A DNA stretch of 64,000 nucleotides from Planctomycetota bacterium (GTDB taxonomy: Bacteria; Planctomycetota; GCA-002687715). The position numbers were made by a program, and so were the translations under genes. Shown piece by piece: positions 1 through 7,838 of this stretch (its first letter is position 1; every line of letters starts with the position of its first letter). Under the pieces are notes generated by a model, which was not told where the DNA came from, did not search any database, and saw only the letters and a program-made list of their open reading frames with translations. The DNA lies in the NCBI GenBank assembly GCA_009691765.1, contig SIAO01000009.1, positions 1 through 64,000 of the forward strand, read 5' to 3'.

Positions 1-371
1 CCTGAGAGCCCTGATGGGCCATCCATCACGGAAGCGTCGAGTTCGACCACGCCGTCTTCGTTGGGAATCCCACCGAGCCCGACGCTGTGATCCGTCGGAT
101 CGTCTTCCACCGTGTTGATGCCGAGCACGATCGCATCGAGCAACGGCATGCCCGCGAGGTGCTTTTCCATGGCCAATGTCATGGCCTGCTTGCGCGTGTT
201 TTGCGAGCCGACCAACACAGGGCTTGCGACCTTGCGCACCAAAACCGTTGGAGCACGCAGCTCAGTCGTGAGCGCCGATGTCCCCTGAGCGCAGCCCAGA
301 GTGCTCGCCGCTGTCGCAGCGACTGCCGTCGTGGCCAAGAAACCACGCCGTGTGATGCTCTTGTCTGTCAT
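1..371 (-). CDS. N(4)-(beta-N-acetylglucosaminyl)-L-asparaginase (glycosylasparaginase), N-terminal part, cut by window edge
   Basis: This frame is absent from the ORF track because it runs off base 1. The reverse strand from 371 reads MTDKSITRRGFLATTAVAA, a twin-arginine type signal peptide (RRGFLAT) followed by an Ala-rich hydrophobic stretch and a Cys. About 85 residues later comes GLGGIPNEDGVVELDASVMD, the signature of the Ntn-hydrolase family of glycosylasparaginases and isoaspartyl peptidases. The autocleavage Thr and the beta chain lie outside the window. The start overlaps the stop of the upstream metallopeptidase gene as ATGA, so the two are probably cotranscribed. The product is probably exported and hydrolyses GlcNAc-Asn or beta-aspartyl bonds. 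Family assignment is firm; substrate is inferred. Confidence 0.85.
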   Translation of the reverse strand, partial: MTDKSITRRGFLATTAVAATAASTLGCAQGTSALTTELRAPTVLVRKVASPVLVGSQNTRKQAMTLAMEKHLAGMPLLDAIVLGINTVEDDPTDHSVGLGGIPNEDGVVELDASVMDGPSGLS

Positions 372-1360
372 GGATGTCCGTCCTCCCCCAAGGCTTCCGC
401 TTCTGCCGCAAGTGTCTCCGCTTCAACGTCACCGTACTTCAGATCCAAGGTGAACGCCTTCCAGTCCTTTTCCATGGCAGCCCACTGCTCATCTTTCCAA
501 CCTTTGAACGCAGCCGTCACCGCTTCTTCGATGCTGTGCTGCTCGACGAAGTTGGCCATATATTTTTGCAGCAGCTTCTTCTGCTTCCACTGCGGGTGCT
601 CCATCAAGAAGTGCACCAACGACCAACCTTGCGCATACGCCAAGCCGGCGACCGCGTAGTACTTCTGCTGGTCCCACGCCACCAACTCCTTCAGCGGAAT
701 CGTTTTGTTGCGCTTGATCGCAGACTTGATGGTGCCGAGGCGATAGTCATTCACCTTGCCCACCTGCATCTGCCCCGTTTCCATGCGACTGCCGTAGAAG
801 TACTCGCCGATGCCTTCGTCGCACCAGCTCGGGAAAGGCACCCCTGAACCACAGTGTTTGTGGAAGTACTGATGCCAGCCTTCGTGAGCAAAAACGCCCA
901 GCAGGTCCATGGAAAAACGCGCAGCCAAGCGCGCACGCAAAGAAACAGCCTTCTCGCCCGTGGTCGCGCCCTTCTGCAGCACGCCACCAATCTTGCCCGT
1001 GTCGTAACCAACCATTTCTTGGTCCGTCTTGGAGAAGTAGCCGCCTGCGTTGGGCGGTGCGCCGTACTTCAAGAACCCTGCGCGGTCCTTAAATATCTTC
1101 ACGACATACGCCTTGCCCTCTTGCTTCACTGGCGCAAAGAGCTTCTTGTAGCGCTCTAACATGGCGTTCATGTGGCGCGCCACCACTTCAACACGCTCCC
1201 ACGGCGCATCGCTTTGGAACTCGTACTTGCCGATGATCTTGCGATTCCAGCCAGGTGGCACCTGATCGTCACGCCAGTCGCCCTTGGTGAGTTTCTGCGC
1301 CGGTTCCTGCGAAACAAGGCAGCAGGCAAACAGTGCAAGGAACAGCATCAGGCGTTGCAT
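368..1360 (-). CDS. Secreted DUF1570-like zinc metallopeptidase
   Basis: A 330-residue protein with a signal peptide (MQRLMLFLALFACCLVSQ). The middle carries HEGWHQYFH, a gluzincin-type helix in which HxxxH supplies two zinc ligands and the Glu is the likely base. About 15 residues further, WCDEGIGEYF supplies a candidate third ligand Glu. This layout fits the peptidase MA-like/DUF1570 proteins common in planctomycetes. The C-terminus is Trp/Lys-rich and then acidic. It overlaps the downstream glycosylasparaginase start (ATGA), suggesting a two-gene unit for degrading extracytoplasmic protein or glycoprotein. The catalytic motif is visible; substrate is unknown. Confidence 0.7.
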   Translation of the reverse strand: MQRLMLFLALFACCLVSQEPAQKLTKGDWRDDQVPPGWNRKIIGKYEFQSDAPWERVEVVARHMNAMLERYKKLFAPVKQEGKAYVVKIFKDRAGFLKYGAPPNAGGYFSKTDQEMVGYDTGKIGGVLQKGATTGEKAVSLRARLAARFSMDLLGVFAHEGWHQYFHKHCGSGVPFPSWCDEGIGEYFYGSRMETGQMQVGKVNDYRLGTIKSAIKRNKTIPLKELVAWDQQKYYAVAGLAYAQGWSLVHFLMEHPQWKQKKLLQKYMANFVEQHSIEEAVTAAFKGWKDEQWAAMEKDWKAFTLDLKYGDVEAETLAAEAEALGEDGHP

Positions 1361-1399
1361 AGTGCGACAAGTCTAAGCGACCCCCAAAGCCCGCCTACG

Positions 1400-1640
1400 C
1401 TCTGATGTTTGGCACGCGGAATGGCGGACGCGCGCCACTTCAACGGTCGGGTGAGTCGCGCGGAAATCCTCAGGCACCTTCTTGGTGGCCTCACCGATGA
1501 TCTCCAAGCTCCGCACGAACGCTCGGCGCAGAGTCTCATCGGCGGGAGAAGGCCTCGAATGACACACCCTCGCTTCGACCAATCAGGGAGTCGGCTTCCA
1601 GCAGGATATGGCGAAGGTAGTCACGCGGCTCGAAGGACAT
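1400..1640 (-). pseudogene. HepT/DUF86-like toxin RNase fragment (frameshifted, 3' truncated)
   Basis: Reading from 1640, the frame gives MSFEPRDYLRHILLEADSLI, then loses register near 1555. It resumes in another frame as ADETLRRAFVRSLEIIGEAT and KKVPEDFRATHPTVE. Together this is the N-terminal two thirds of a DUF86 (HepT-like) protein, the RNase partner of MntA-type nucleotidyltransferase antitoxins. A second frame change follows at the expected VEWRA, and the conserved RxxxxH region that would contain the RNase residues is not readable. No intact antitoxin gene is adjacent; a 20-codon ORF with a good RBS begins at 1683. It sits directly behind an attC-like site, as a former gene cassette would. 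Non-functional as read. Confidence 0.65.
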
Positions 1641-1696
1641 CTTGCGCCTCGGCCAAGATTCTCGGACCGATCATTCTGGCCATGCAGACCTCCTCT

Positions 1697-1762
1697 AGCG
1701 TTAGGCCAGAGTGTCTACTTGATCGGGGCAACATCCCCGTCCGCTGCATGCTGTTGTTAGGC
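1697..1762 (-). repeat. attC-like recombination site (degenerate)
   Basis: On the minus strand GCCTAAC (an R'' type core) overlaps the TAA stop of the cassette ORF ending at 1757. It is followed by AACAGCATGCAGCGGACGGG and a hairpin CGGGG-atgttg-CCCCG. This half closely resembles ordinary attC sites. The other half has diverged: a second GCCTAAC sits at 1706-1700 where a GTTRRRY core would be expected, and the long arm complementarity is lost. The next cassette's RBS (GAGGAGG) and ATG follow within about 25 bases. Consistent with a damaged or chimeric attC; probably weak or inactive. Confidence 0.5.
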
Positions 1763-2251
1763 CGCCCCGCGCCGGATGTCGTCCACGGAGAGCCCGTAGT
1801 ACGAGTTCTTTGCGTTCTCTTCGCTCCACACGCTTCGAAACGGTTCGCGCTCGAAGTACCAGAGCATTCCAGCGCACCACGCCCGCCAAGCCGAGCGATG
1901 GATGTAGCCCTCCGAGAAGAAGAGGAACTCCTCGCCGCACAGGTTGAAGTAATCGACGATGGTTTGGCGGTCGGCCGGGTCAAGCTGCGAACCGGAAGCC
2001 TCGATATGGGCCAGGCGATCATTGAGGGCATCGTATCGTCGGTTGAAGTCGGTGAAGAGGTCCTTGAACAGAGACGTCTCGGCGAGCTTATGCTGCTGCA
2101 CGAAGTAACAGAACCCCAAAACAGCCGCGATGATCGATCCGATGAGTGGCACCCTATCGACCGTGGCGAACAACAAGACCGCACTGATGCCCACAGCCGC
2201 GCAGAGAAGCGCAATTGATGCATAGTGCCGGAAGATCATCTGGCGATTCAC
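1757..2251 (-). CDS. Small membrane protein carried as an integron-type gene cassette
   Basis: A 164-residue protein starting at GTG (MNRQMIFRHY) with GAGGAG 8 bases upstream. Two transmembrane helices lie near the N-terminus (about residues 11-30 and 36-52), followed by a short coiled segment (NRRYDALNDRLAHIEASG) and a cytosolic domain containing YFNLCGEEFLFFSEGYI. That last motif resembles DUF4760-like hypothetical proteins. Its leader is only about 16 bases from an attC core (GTTAGGC at 2274-2268), and its stop codon lies inside the next attC core, the geometry of a gene cassette. No promoter of its own is obvious. Function unknown. A 269-codon ORF on the opposite strand is a shadow. Confidence 0.65.
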   Translation of the reverse strand: MNRQMIFRHYASIALLCAAVGISAVLLFATVDRVPLIGSIIAAVLGFCYFVQQHKLAETSLFKDLFTDFNRRYDALNDRLAHIEASGSQLDPADRQTIVDYFNLCGEEFLFFSEGYIHRSAWRAWCAGMLWYFEREPFRSVWSEENAKNSYYGLSVDDIRRGAA

Positions 2252-2267
2252 GTGTAGCTCCTCGACG

Positions 2268-2362
2268 GCCTAACGTACAGCAATCACCCGGTCGCGACGA
2301 GAGATTGTCCATTGTCATTTCGCCCGGCTTCGCGACTCGGGTGGATGGCTTGGTTCTGTGAC
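2268..2362 (-). repeat. attC-like recombination site of the hydrolase cassette
   Basis: The site ends on the minus strand with the core GTTAGGC (2274-2268). Two arms pair internally: CACCCGGTCGCGA at 2285-2297 against TCGCGACTCGGGTG at 2330-2343, with one unpaired base, reminiscent of the extrahelical bases of attC sites. The outer R'' side (CAGAAC near 2357) is degenerate. The site overlaps the 3' end of the hydrolase reading frame, as attC sites often do. Together with the short leader of the next ORF this supports a cassette boundary. Confidence 0.5.
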
Positions 2363-3180
2363 CGGATTGGCGAGCTCGCGCTCTTGTCCAGTGATCCTCA
2401 AGTGAAGCCCAAGGAAGCGGACGACTTCTTGATATTTGTCACGATCGTACGCCAGCAAGTCAATGTGCGCCGCACCCTCGAAGATGACAAGGCGTTTCGG
2501 CTCATGGGCAGCTTCGTAAAGTCGTCGAGTTTCCATCAATGTCGTATGAAGATCGCAGTCTCCGGATGCAACCCAAACGGGGCAACCAACGACCGCAATG
2601 TGGTCAATCGGCCGGAGTTCAGAAGTCGAAACGCCAATCCGAAGTTTCAATTGAACGAGAATAGCGGGTGCAACAAGATGCCCTAACGGCCCCAGTCGCA
2701 TCGACAGGCGGTTGTGTATAGCCTCGCTGATCGTTGGATACACGGATTCAAGGACCATCACGTCGACGTCCAACGGCGAGGCCAAAAGAGCAGCAGCACC
2801 CCCAAGAGACCACCCAACAATGCCAATCTTGTGATTCGGGTTCCTGGTTTGGGCGAAGTCCACCGATGCAACAACGTCGAGCCGTTCGCGAAAGCCTGCT
2901 GTGATATTTCACCGGGCGATTCACCATGCCCCTGAAGATCAACCAGCAGCGTTGCATAGCCGGCGTCACGGAGTCATTCGGCGCGGCCCAACATTGCGCG
3001 ACGGTCACTGCGAATGGGATGAAGCAGAATCACAGTTGCCGTCGCGCCATCACACGGGACAAACCATGCTGCCAGCGTCGATCCGGAGCCGGAAGGAATG
3101 GCAACCGATTCGATGTGGAATCCGTTTGGCGGCGGTCCGACTGGATGATTCGCAGGCGCGACAGGAACTCCGGCGCCACC
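2315..3180 (-). pseudogene. Alpha/beta hydrolase gene cassette, broken by a stop codon and a frameshift
   Basis: The intact C-terminal ORF (2315-2863) contains the nucleophile elbow GWSLGG, an acid region (VWVASGDCD) and a late His (FEGAAHIDL), the full catalytic triad of an alpha/beta hydrolase. Upstream, the frame gives [18 protein letters not shown] and [13 protein letters not shown], then [12 protein letters not shown]. It hits TGA at 2976-2974 (GRAE*LRDAGY, where WLRDAGY would be expected) and continues YATLLVDLQGHGESPGE. Register is then lost near 2893-2905 before RERLDVVASVDFAQTRN. One nonsense change and one frameshift therefore separate the oxyanion region from the triad. The 182-codon ORF alone lacks the first half of the fold, so I call it a pseudogene. 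The original start is unclear. Confidence 0.75.
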
Positions 3181-3239
3181 GCGAGGTGGCAGAAGTAGTC
3201 GATCGCCTTGCGCAACATGTTGCCACCGTAGGTCTCGTT

Positions 3240-3349
3240 GGCGGCGATCTTTGACATGGCGAAGTCGGCCGGGGACTGGACACCGGCTGGGCCGCGGTTG
3301 AGGACGTGGGTGTAGATCATCGTCGTGGCGACGTCCGGTTCCTTGGACA
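3240..3349 (-). pseudogene. C-terminal fragment of an IntI-type tyrosine recombinase
   Basis: The minus-strand frame from about 3349 reads [20 protein letters not shown] followed by [11 protein letters not shown]. The [17 protein letters not shown] pattern is characteristic of the extreme C-terminus of integron integrases, with Tyr in IYTHV as the catalytic nucleophile. Everything upstream (R, K, HxxR) is missing because the fragment abuts the next gene's start at 3368. The frame stays open past the usual IntI end ([20 protein letters not shown]...) to 3030; that tail is not recognised and overlaps the hydrolase upstream region in another frame. It lies beside attC-like sites in the same orientation as the cassettes, so it is best read as the relic of an integron. 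Confidence 0.65.
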
Positions 3350-3367
3350 GCGCCGTATGATCAGCGC

Positions 3368-5191
3368 ATGAATCAGAATCGCCATCAGGTGTGGCTCATG
3401 TTGATGATGATGCTGTGCGTGGCGCTCTTTTCGCTGAACGTGCACGCGCAAGAACACGCAACTCCCAATCCTGCGGCTGCCGCGGCCTGCGCTGCAAATT
3501 TTGCCATCACCGAAACCACGCTGCGCACGAAGCTCGCAAGCATGAATGCCATCAAGGCCGCTGCATTCGCAAGCACTGCCGAGGGCGCGCACCAACTATT
3601 GCGCTGGCGCTTGCTGCACCAACTTGGTCCAGAAGGGCGCGATGCCACTGACCGCATCACCACGATGGAGTGGATTCTCGGCGATGCAGACGCGCTGCGC
3701 TTGCTGCTGAGCGCAGGCGAACCCTCGGGAAACGACTGGAACGCGGCACTCGACATATTGCACCGCATCGTGACGCAGCACCCAACGGCCCGTAGCGGCC
3801 TAACTCTGCGCATCGCAATCGCCACAGCGCTCACTCACGCAGAACCCGTGAAGTGGATGGCTGATGGCAGCGTCATCGACCCCGTCGAACGCTTTGCCGC
3901 CTTTGTGCGTTGGGACAAAGAAGGTGTCTTGTTCCCCTCGTTCCGCAAACTCAACGCTTGGGAGCTGCGCTACGTCGTCGGCAGTTGGTCTTCGAATGAA
4001 GATCTGGTCTGGGCGCGCGAGCACATCAAACCCGAACTGCGCAATCCAGAAAAAGTCGGTGACGCCGCGCACATGCTGGCCTACAACGACCAGAACAAGA
4101 ACGGCGTCAGTGTCCAAGCCGGCGCTGCGTTCTATGACCACAAGCCCATGACACTCGCGCTCATGCTGGAGTACGGCGGCGTCTGCGGTGCGATTGGCCG
4201 CTTCGGCACTTCGATGAGTCAAGCCTTCGGTGTGCCCGCTATGCCCGTCGGTCAACCAGGGCATTGCGCCTTGCTTTGGCACAACCCCGAACGCCGCTGG
4301 GTTATCGGCAACGCCGTCTCCGGCTGGGATGAAACGACCTGCCACGGAGGCATCACTATTCCATTCGGCGGCTCCGCATGGTTTGTGCCGCTCATGCAGC
4401 AAGCGCAAAGCGATGAAGTCGGATTCAGCGCGAGTGAAACCCTGCGTGCGGCAGCGACGCTTGCTGAGGGCGAACTGCGCAGCGCACTGTTGGCCGCAGC
4501 CTGCAAACGGAGTCCACAGAACTTCGCGGCGTGGCAAAAGCGGATGCAAGCGCTCGCCAAAGCCCCACATGAAGCTTGGGCCGCTCTCGAACTCGAAGCA
4601 CGCACGGCATTCGACCAGCACCCGATGGCCTACGACCTCGTGGTCGCTGCGGCAGAGCCAACCCTCTTGAGTACTGCGCCAATACCGAAAAACATCGAAG
4701 CCCATTCACGCATCATTGTGCATGCGCTCGCTGGCATGGCAGAGCACGGCGCAGATGGAGGGCTCGTCTACGGCGCTTTGTTGAAGCACCAACTTCGGGT
4801 GTTTCTCATTCTTGCGCCGAAGAACGCCAAAGCTGTAGCAGCCTTGCTCAACGGGGATGACGGCCGCCAGCAAACGATGCCTCCCGATGTCGTGGAACGA
4901 GTCCTGAGCCATCGCTTTGACGCTTGCGCTGCGTTGGACATGGGTGACAAAACCAAGACACACGGCATTGTCATGCGAGTGCTGCAAAACCTCATTCGCG
5001 GGATTGCATACCAACCCGCGGCACACCCACTCGGATTGAAGCTATTAGAGGAACTCCTTACCTCGCTTGCGAAATCCGGACGCACGAACGATGCGCGGCG
5101 TCTCGCCGACCTGCTCTGCAAAGTCGCCAAGGAAGTGAGCGATGTGGCCCTCCTCGAGCGAGCAAGCAAACTGCGTGCGTCCTTGAAATAA
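3368..5191 (+). CDS. Secreted transglutaminase-like protein
   Basis: A 607-residue protein with a signal peptide ending near LNVHAQ. Around residues 270-310 it carries [19 protein letters not shown] followed by [11 protein letters not shown], matching the Cys and His boxes of transglutaminase-like Cys peptidase folds. A likely third acid follows in the [11 protein letters not shown] region. The N-terminal 200 residues are helical and unrecognised; the C-terminal 250 are Ala/Leu-rich helices of solenoid-like character. It may cross-link or cleave proteins outside the cytoplasm, but no substrate can be inferred. It stands alone between the integron debris and the convergent arginase gene, and only a weak RBS is visible. 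Confidence 0.6.
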   Translation: MNQNRHQVWLMLMMMLCVALFSLNVHAQEHATPNPAAAAACAANFAITETTLRTKLASMNAIKAAAFASTAEGAHQLLRWRLLHQLGPEGRDATDRITTMEWILGDADALRLLLSAGEPSGNDWNAALDILHRIVTQHPTARSGLTLRIAIATALTHAEPVKWMADGSVIDPVERFAAFVRWDKEGVLFPSFRKLNAWELRYVVGSWSSNEDLVWAREHIKPELRNPEKVGDAAHMLAYNDQNKNGVSVQAGAAFYDHKPMTLALMLEYGGVCGAIGRFGTSMSQAFGVPAMPVGQPGHCALLWHNPERRWVIGNAVSGWDETTCHGGITIPFGGSAWFVPLMQQAQSDEVGFSASETLRAAATLAEGELRSALLAAACKRSPQNFAAWQKRMQALAKAPHEAWAALELEARTAFDQHPMAYDLVVAAAEPTLLSTAPIPKNIEAHSRIIVHALAGMAEHGADGGLVYGALLKHQLRVFLILAPKNAKAVAALLNGDDGRQQTMPPDVVERVLSHRFDACAALDMGDKTKTHGIVMRVLQNLIRGIAYQPAAHPLGLKLLEELLTSLAKSGRTNDARRLADLLCKVAKEVSDVALLERASKLRASLK

Positions 5192-5237
5192 CGCTGTTCG
5201 CAACGCGGGGTGTTGCACCGCACGCTGGCACGCGCAA

Positions 5238-6152
5238 TTACAGAATCGACTTGCCGTGAGCGGAAAGAATGAGCTCGACACCGAGGCGCGCGGTTTGGTT
5301 GCGCACATCTTCCACCGGGTCCACTTCCATCATGTCCATGGCCAACATGCGCCCAGAGTCGTGAGCCATCTCGGCGATGAGATGTGATTCCCGGTAGCTC
5401 AAACCGCCGCGCACCGGGGTGCCGACGCCCGGAGCCACCTGCGAGTCCACACCGTCCATGTCGAAGGAAAAATGAAAGCCAGCCGTGCCGTCGCACGCCA
5501 GAGCAATGGCGCGTTCCATCACGCCGCGCGCGCCGAGCTCATCCACATCGCGCATGGTGAAGACATGCACGCCGGAATTGCGCACCAACTCCTTCTCTGT
5601 CGGGTCCACGCTACGGATGCCAATGAACACCACATTCTTTGGCAGCACGCGCGGCGCAGGACCACCGATGATAGTGAGAGGTGGCGGCCCATGTCCGATG
5701 AGACAAGCCACAGGCATGCCATGGATGTTGCCCGTGGGTGAGGAGTCCGGCGTGTTCATGTCGGTGTGAGCATCGATCCAAATGAGTCCGATGCGTTGCC
5801 CACGCTTAGCGTGCGCCGCAGCAGTTCCACTCACGGAACCCACCGCCGCGGAGTGATCGCCACCAAGGACAACGAACGAAGACTCTGCGTCGCTGCCTTG
5901 CTCCACACGCGCTGCGACATCGGCGCACACTTCTGTGATCTCATTCAGATAACGCGCACGAGGATCACCGTGCCCGACGCTCTGCGGGACAGGCACTGGC
6001 ACATTGCCAAGGTCCAAGACGCTGTAACCAAGCGCACGCAAGTCTTCGACCAAGCCTGCGACACGCAACGCACTTGGCCCCATGTCCACACCGCGATGGG
6101 CGCCGCCAAGGTCGATGGGCACTCCAAGAACTTTGATCTGTCGGACAGGCAT
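5238..6152 (-). CDS. rocF: Arginase (ureohydrolase family)
   Basis: A 304-residue protein matching arginase length. The manganese-binding boxes are all present: GGDHSAAVG, IDAHTDMNTP (with the following SPTGNIHGMP) and SFDMDGVDSQVAPGVGTP. EVDPVEDVRNQTA carries the conserved Glu and the C-terminal NxTA motif. The start PVRQIKVLGVPIDLGGAHRG is typical of arginases rather than agmatinases. It converts arginine to ornithine and urea using a binuclear Mn centre in the cytoplasm. Agmatinase or formimidoglutamase is less likely given the N-terminal GVPIDLG and SPTGNIHGMP signatures. No urease or ornithine-using genes are adjacent. Confidence 0.9.
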   Translation of the reverse strand: MPVRQIKVLGVPIDLGGAHRGVDMGPSALRVAGLVEDLRALGYSVLDLGNVPVPVPQSVGHGDPRARYLNEITEVCADVAARVEQGSDAESSFVVLGGDHSAAVGSVSGTAAAHAKRGQRIGLIWIDAHTDMNTPDSSPTGNIHGMPVACLIGHGPPPLTIIGGPAPRVLPKNVVFIGIRSVDPTEKELVRNSGVHVFTMRDVDELGARGVMERAIALACDGTAGFHFSFDMDGVDSQVAPGVGTPVRGGLSYRESHLIAEMAHDSGRMLAMDMMEVDPVEDVRNQTARLGVELILSAHGKSIL

Positions 6153-6339
6153 GCCCCCACTGTATCGGCCGCAGTGTCCTCAGCTCTGTCCTCCGTCATG
6201 GACAGAAGAGCCTTCGCCCTCGCACCCCACATTCGAGTTCATCCACTTGTGCAGCAACGACTTACAGCTCCCGACATCGCTACGGCACGCGATTCGCTAC
6301 CAAGACCTTCGCCCCACACGGGCCACAAGGAGCTTCGCC

Positions 6340-6747
6340 ATGATCGCCAAAACCGCCACCATGCTCACCGTCCTCGCCTTCGCCGCCGTCAGCCCCACGC
6401 TTCCAGCTCAAGGCTTCCTGCACTTCATGTTTGGCAGCGAGAACCAAGGCGGATTTTTGCAGTTCGCCGTGCCTAACGCGTCGGTGCACTGCTGCGACAG
6501 CTCGTGCCGCCGCTACGAAGCGGGCCATTGGACCTATGTCACCGAACAGGTGCGGATCCCCGGTGCGTGCCGCAAAGTGTGGGTCGCTCCCGTCTATCGC
6601 ACCGAATGGACTTGGTGCGGCAACCCCGTGCAAATTCTCGTGTGTGCGGGGCATTTCCAGAAAGTGCGCGACCCAGACCGCTGCCAAACAGTGCGGCGCA
6701 GAGTGTGGCAGCCCGCCCGTTGGATCCAAACCTGCAACGACTGCTGA
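6340..6747 (+). CDS. Small secreted cysteine-rich protein with Val-Trp-Val repeat-like pattern
   Basis: The ORF track extends this frame upstream to 6082. The real start is more likely the ATG at 6340, which has AAGGAG nine bases upstream and begins a clear signal peptide (MIAKTATMLTVLAFAAVSPT). The product is 135 residues with nine Cys in the mature part. The sequence GHWTYVTEQVRIPGACRKVW, then VAPVYRTEW, then GHFQKVRDPDRCQTVRRRVW resembles the GHW-EKVWVPPVYETR-type secreted proteins seen in planctomycetes. No enzymatic motif is visible. It is transcribed away from the arginase gene from a 187-bp intergenic region. Confidence 0.65.
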   Translation: MIAKTATMLTVLAFAAVSPTLPAQGFLHFMFGSENQGGFLQFAVPNASVHCCDSSCRRYEAGHWTYVTEQVRIPGACRKVWVAPVYRTEWTWCGNPVQILVCAGHFQKVRDPDRCQTVRRRVWQPARWIQTCNDC

Positions 6748-6853
6748 ACTCATGATTCCCGCAGTGCTCCGTACACTGCCAGTTCGCTGATGCTGTCGGC
6801 TCCGTTGGCCCCTTCCCGGGCTCGCGGAGCCGCGCTATCTATGCTCCCGTAAA

Positions 6854-6868
6854 GTGGCTTTGAGCCAC
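6854..6868 (+). promoter_or_regulatory. Inverted repeat in the leader of the ABC transporter operon
   Basis: GTGGCT-ttg-AGCCAC forms a perfect six-base stem about 37 bases before the ABC ATPase start. It is not followed by a T-run, so it is not an obvious terminator. It could be a leader hairpin or an operator. The rest of the 156-bp gap (6748-6905) also holds a GGCTCgcggaGCC hairpin; I see no confident promoter boxes. Confidence 0.3.
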
Positions 6869-6905
6869 CCGCCCTTCGAGGGCTCGGAATTGGGAGACAC
6901 CAGCG

Positions 6906-7838
6906 ATGATTCGTGCAGAGCAATTGGTCCACACCTACGGGGCCACCACAGCATTGGCCGGGATTTCTTTCGAGATTCCTGTGGGACAGATCGTTGGGCT
7001 GGTCGGGCCCAACGGCGCCGGCAAGACCACCGCCATGAAGATCCTGACGGGGTACATAGCGCCCGCGAGCGGCAAGGCCAGCATCGGTGACCACGACATC
7101 GTCACGGACCGCCTCGCCGCGCAGCGCCTCTTGGGCTACCTGCCCGAGAACGCTCCCGTCTGGCGCGACATGTTGGTGCAAGACTATTTGCTGCTGATCG
7201 CCAAGCTGCGCAATGTCTTGGCAACAGAACGCCAGAAGCGCTTCAGTGAAGTCGTACGGGCCTGCGACCTCGCATCGGTGCGCACCAAGCCCATCGCACA
7301 TCTTTCGAAAGGCTTCCGGCAGCGTGTCGGATTGGCGCAAGCCATGATCCACGACCCGCAAGTGCTCATTCTCGATGAGCCCACTTCGGGCCTCGACCCA
7401 ACGCAGATCATGGAAATCCGCGAAGTGATTCGGCGCATGGGCCAAAAGAAGACGGTCATTCTCTCCACCCACATTCTCTCGGAAGTGGAATCCACCTGCG
7501 ATCGCGCCTTGATGATCGTGGGCGGCAAGATTCACGTGGACGAAAACATGGACAGCTTCAGGCGCGGCAAGGGACTGCGCGTGCGCGCACTCAACGCGCC
7601 AGCAGGAACACGCGCAAAGCTCGCGCACGTGCCTGGCGTGCTCAGCGTGGATGAAGAAGCACAGCCTGATGGCACGACGGTCTATCGCCTCACCACCGCG
7701 CCGGGCGCCGATGTGGCGGTCGCAGTCGCTGAAGCCGCACGCGATGCTGGAGTGCTATTGACCGAGCTCGCGCGCGAGCAGCACGATCTCGAAGACATCT
7801 TCCGCTCGTTGAAGGCGCAAGACGGGAGGGCCGCATGA
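6906..7838 (+). CDS. ABC transporter ATP-binding protein, GldA-like
   Basis: A 310-residue ATPase. Walker A is GPNGAGKTT, the Q-loop region is YLPENAPVW, the signature is LSKGFRQR, Walker B is VLILDEPTSGLDP and the switch His is in STHILSEVE. The last 90 residues form a small C-terminal domain (KGLRVRALNAPAG...) as in drug-export/GldA-type ATPases. It overlaps the permease-GldG fusion by four bases (ATGA) and so forms one transporter with it. GldA partners GldF/GldG in Bacteroidota gliding motility; related clusters in planctomycetes and myxobacteria have no proven substrate. Confidence 0.85.
   Translation: MIRAEQLVHTYGATTALAGISFEIPVGQIVGLVGPNGAGKTTAMKILTGYIAPASGKASIGDHDIVTDRLAAQRLLGYLPENAPVWRDMLVQDYLLLIAKLRNVLATERQKRFSEVVRACDLASVRTKPIAHLSKGFRQRVGLAQAMIHDPQVLILDEPTSGLDPTQIMEIREVIRRMGQKKTVILSTHILSEVESTCDRALMIVGGKIHVDENMDSFRRGKGLRVRALNAPAGTRAKLAHVPGVLSVDEEAQPDGTTVYRLTTAPGADVAVAVAEAARDAGVLLTELAREQHDLEDIFRSLKAQDGRAA

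Noticed and set aside
1409-2218. 269-codon plus-strand ORF across the cassette region
   Set aside because: It is antisense to the cassette gene and HepT fragment, has no RBS, and its sequence has no protein-like pattern.
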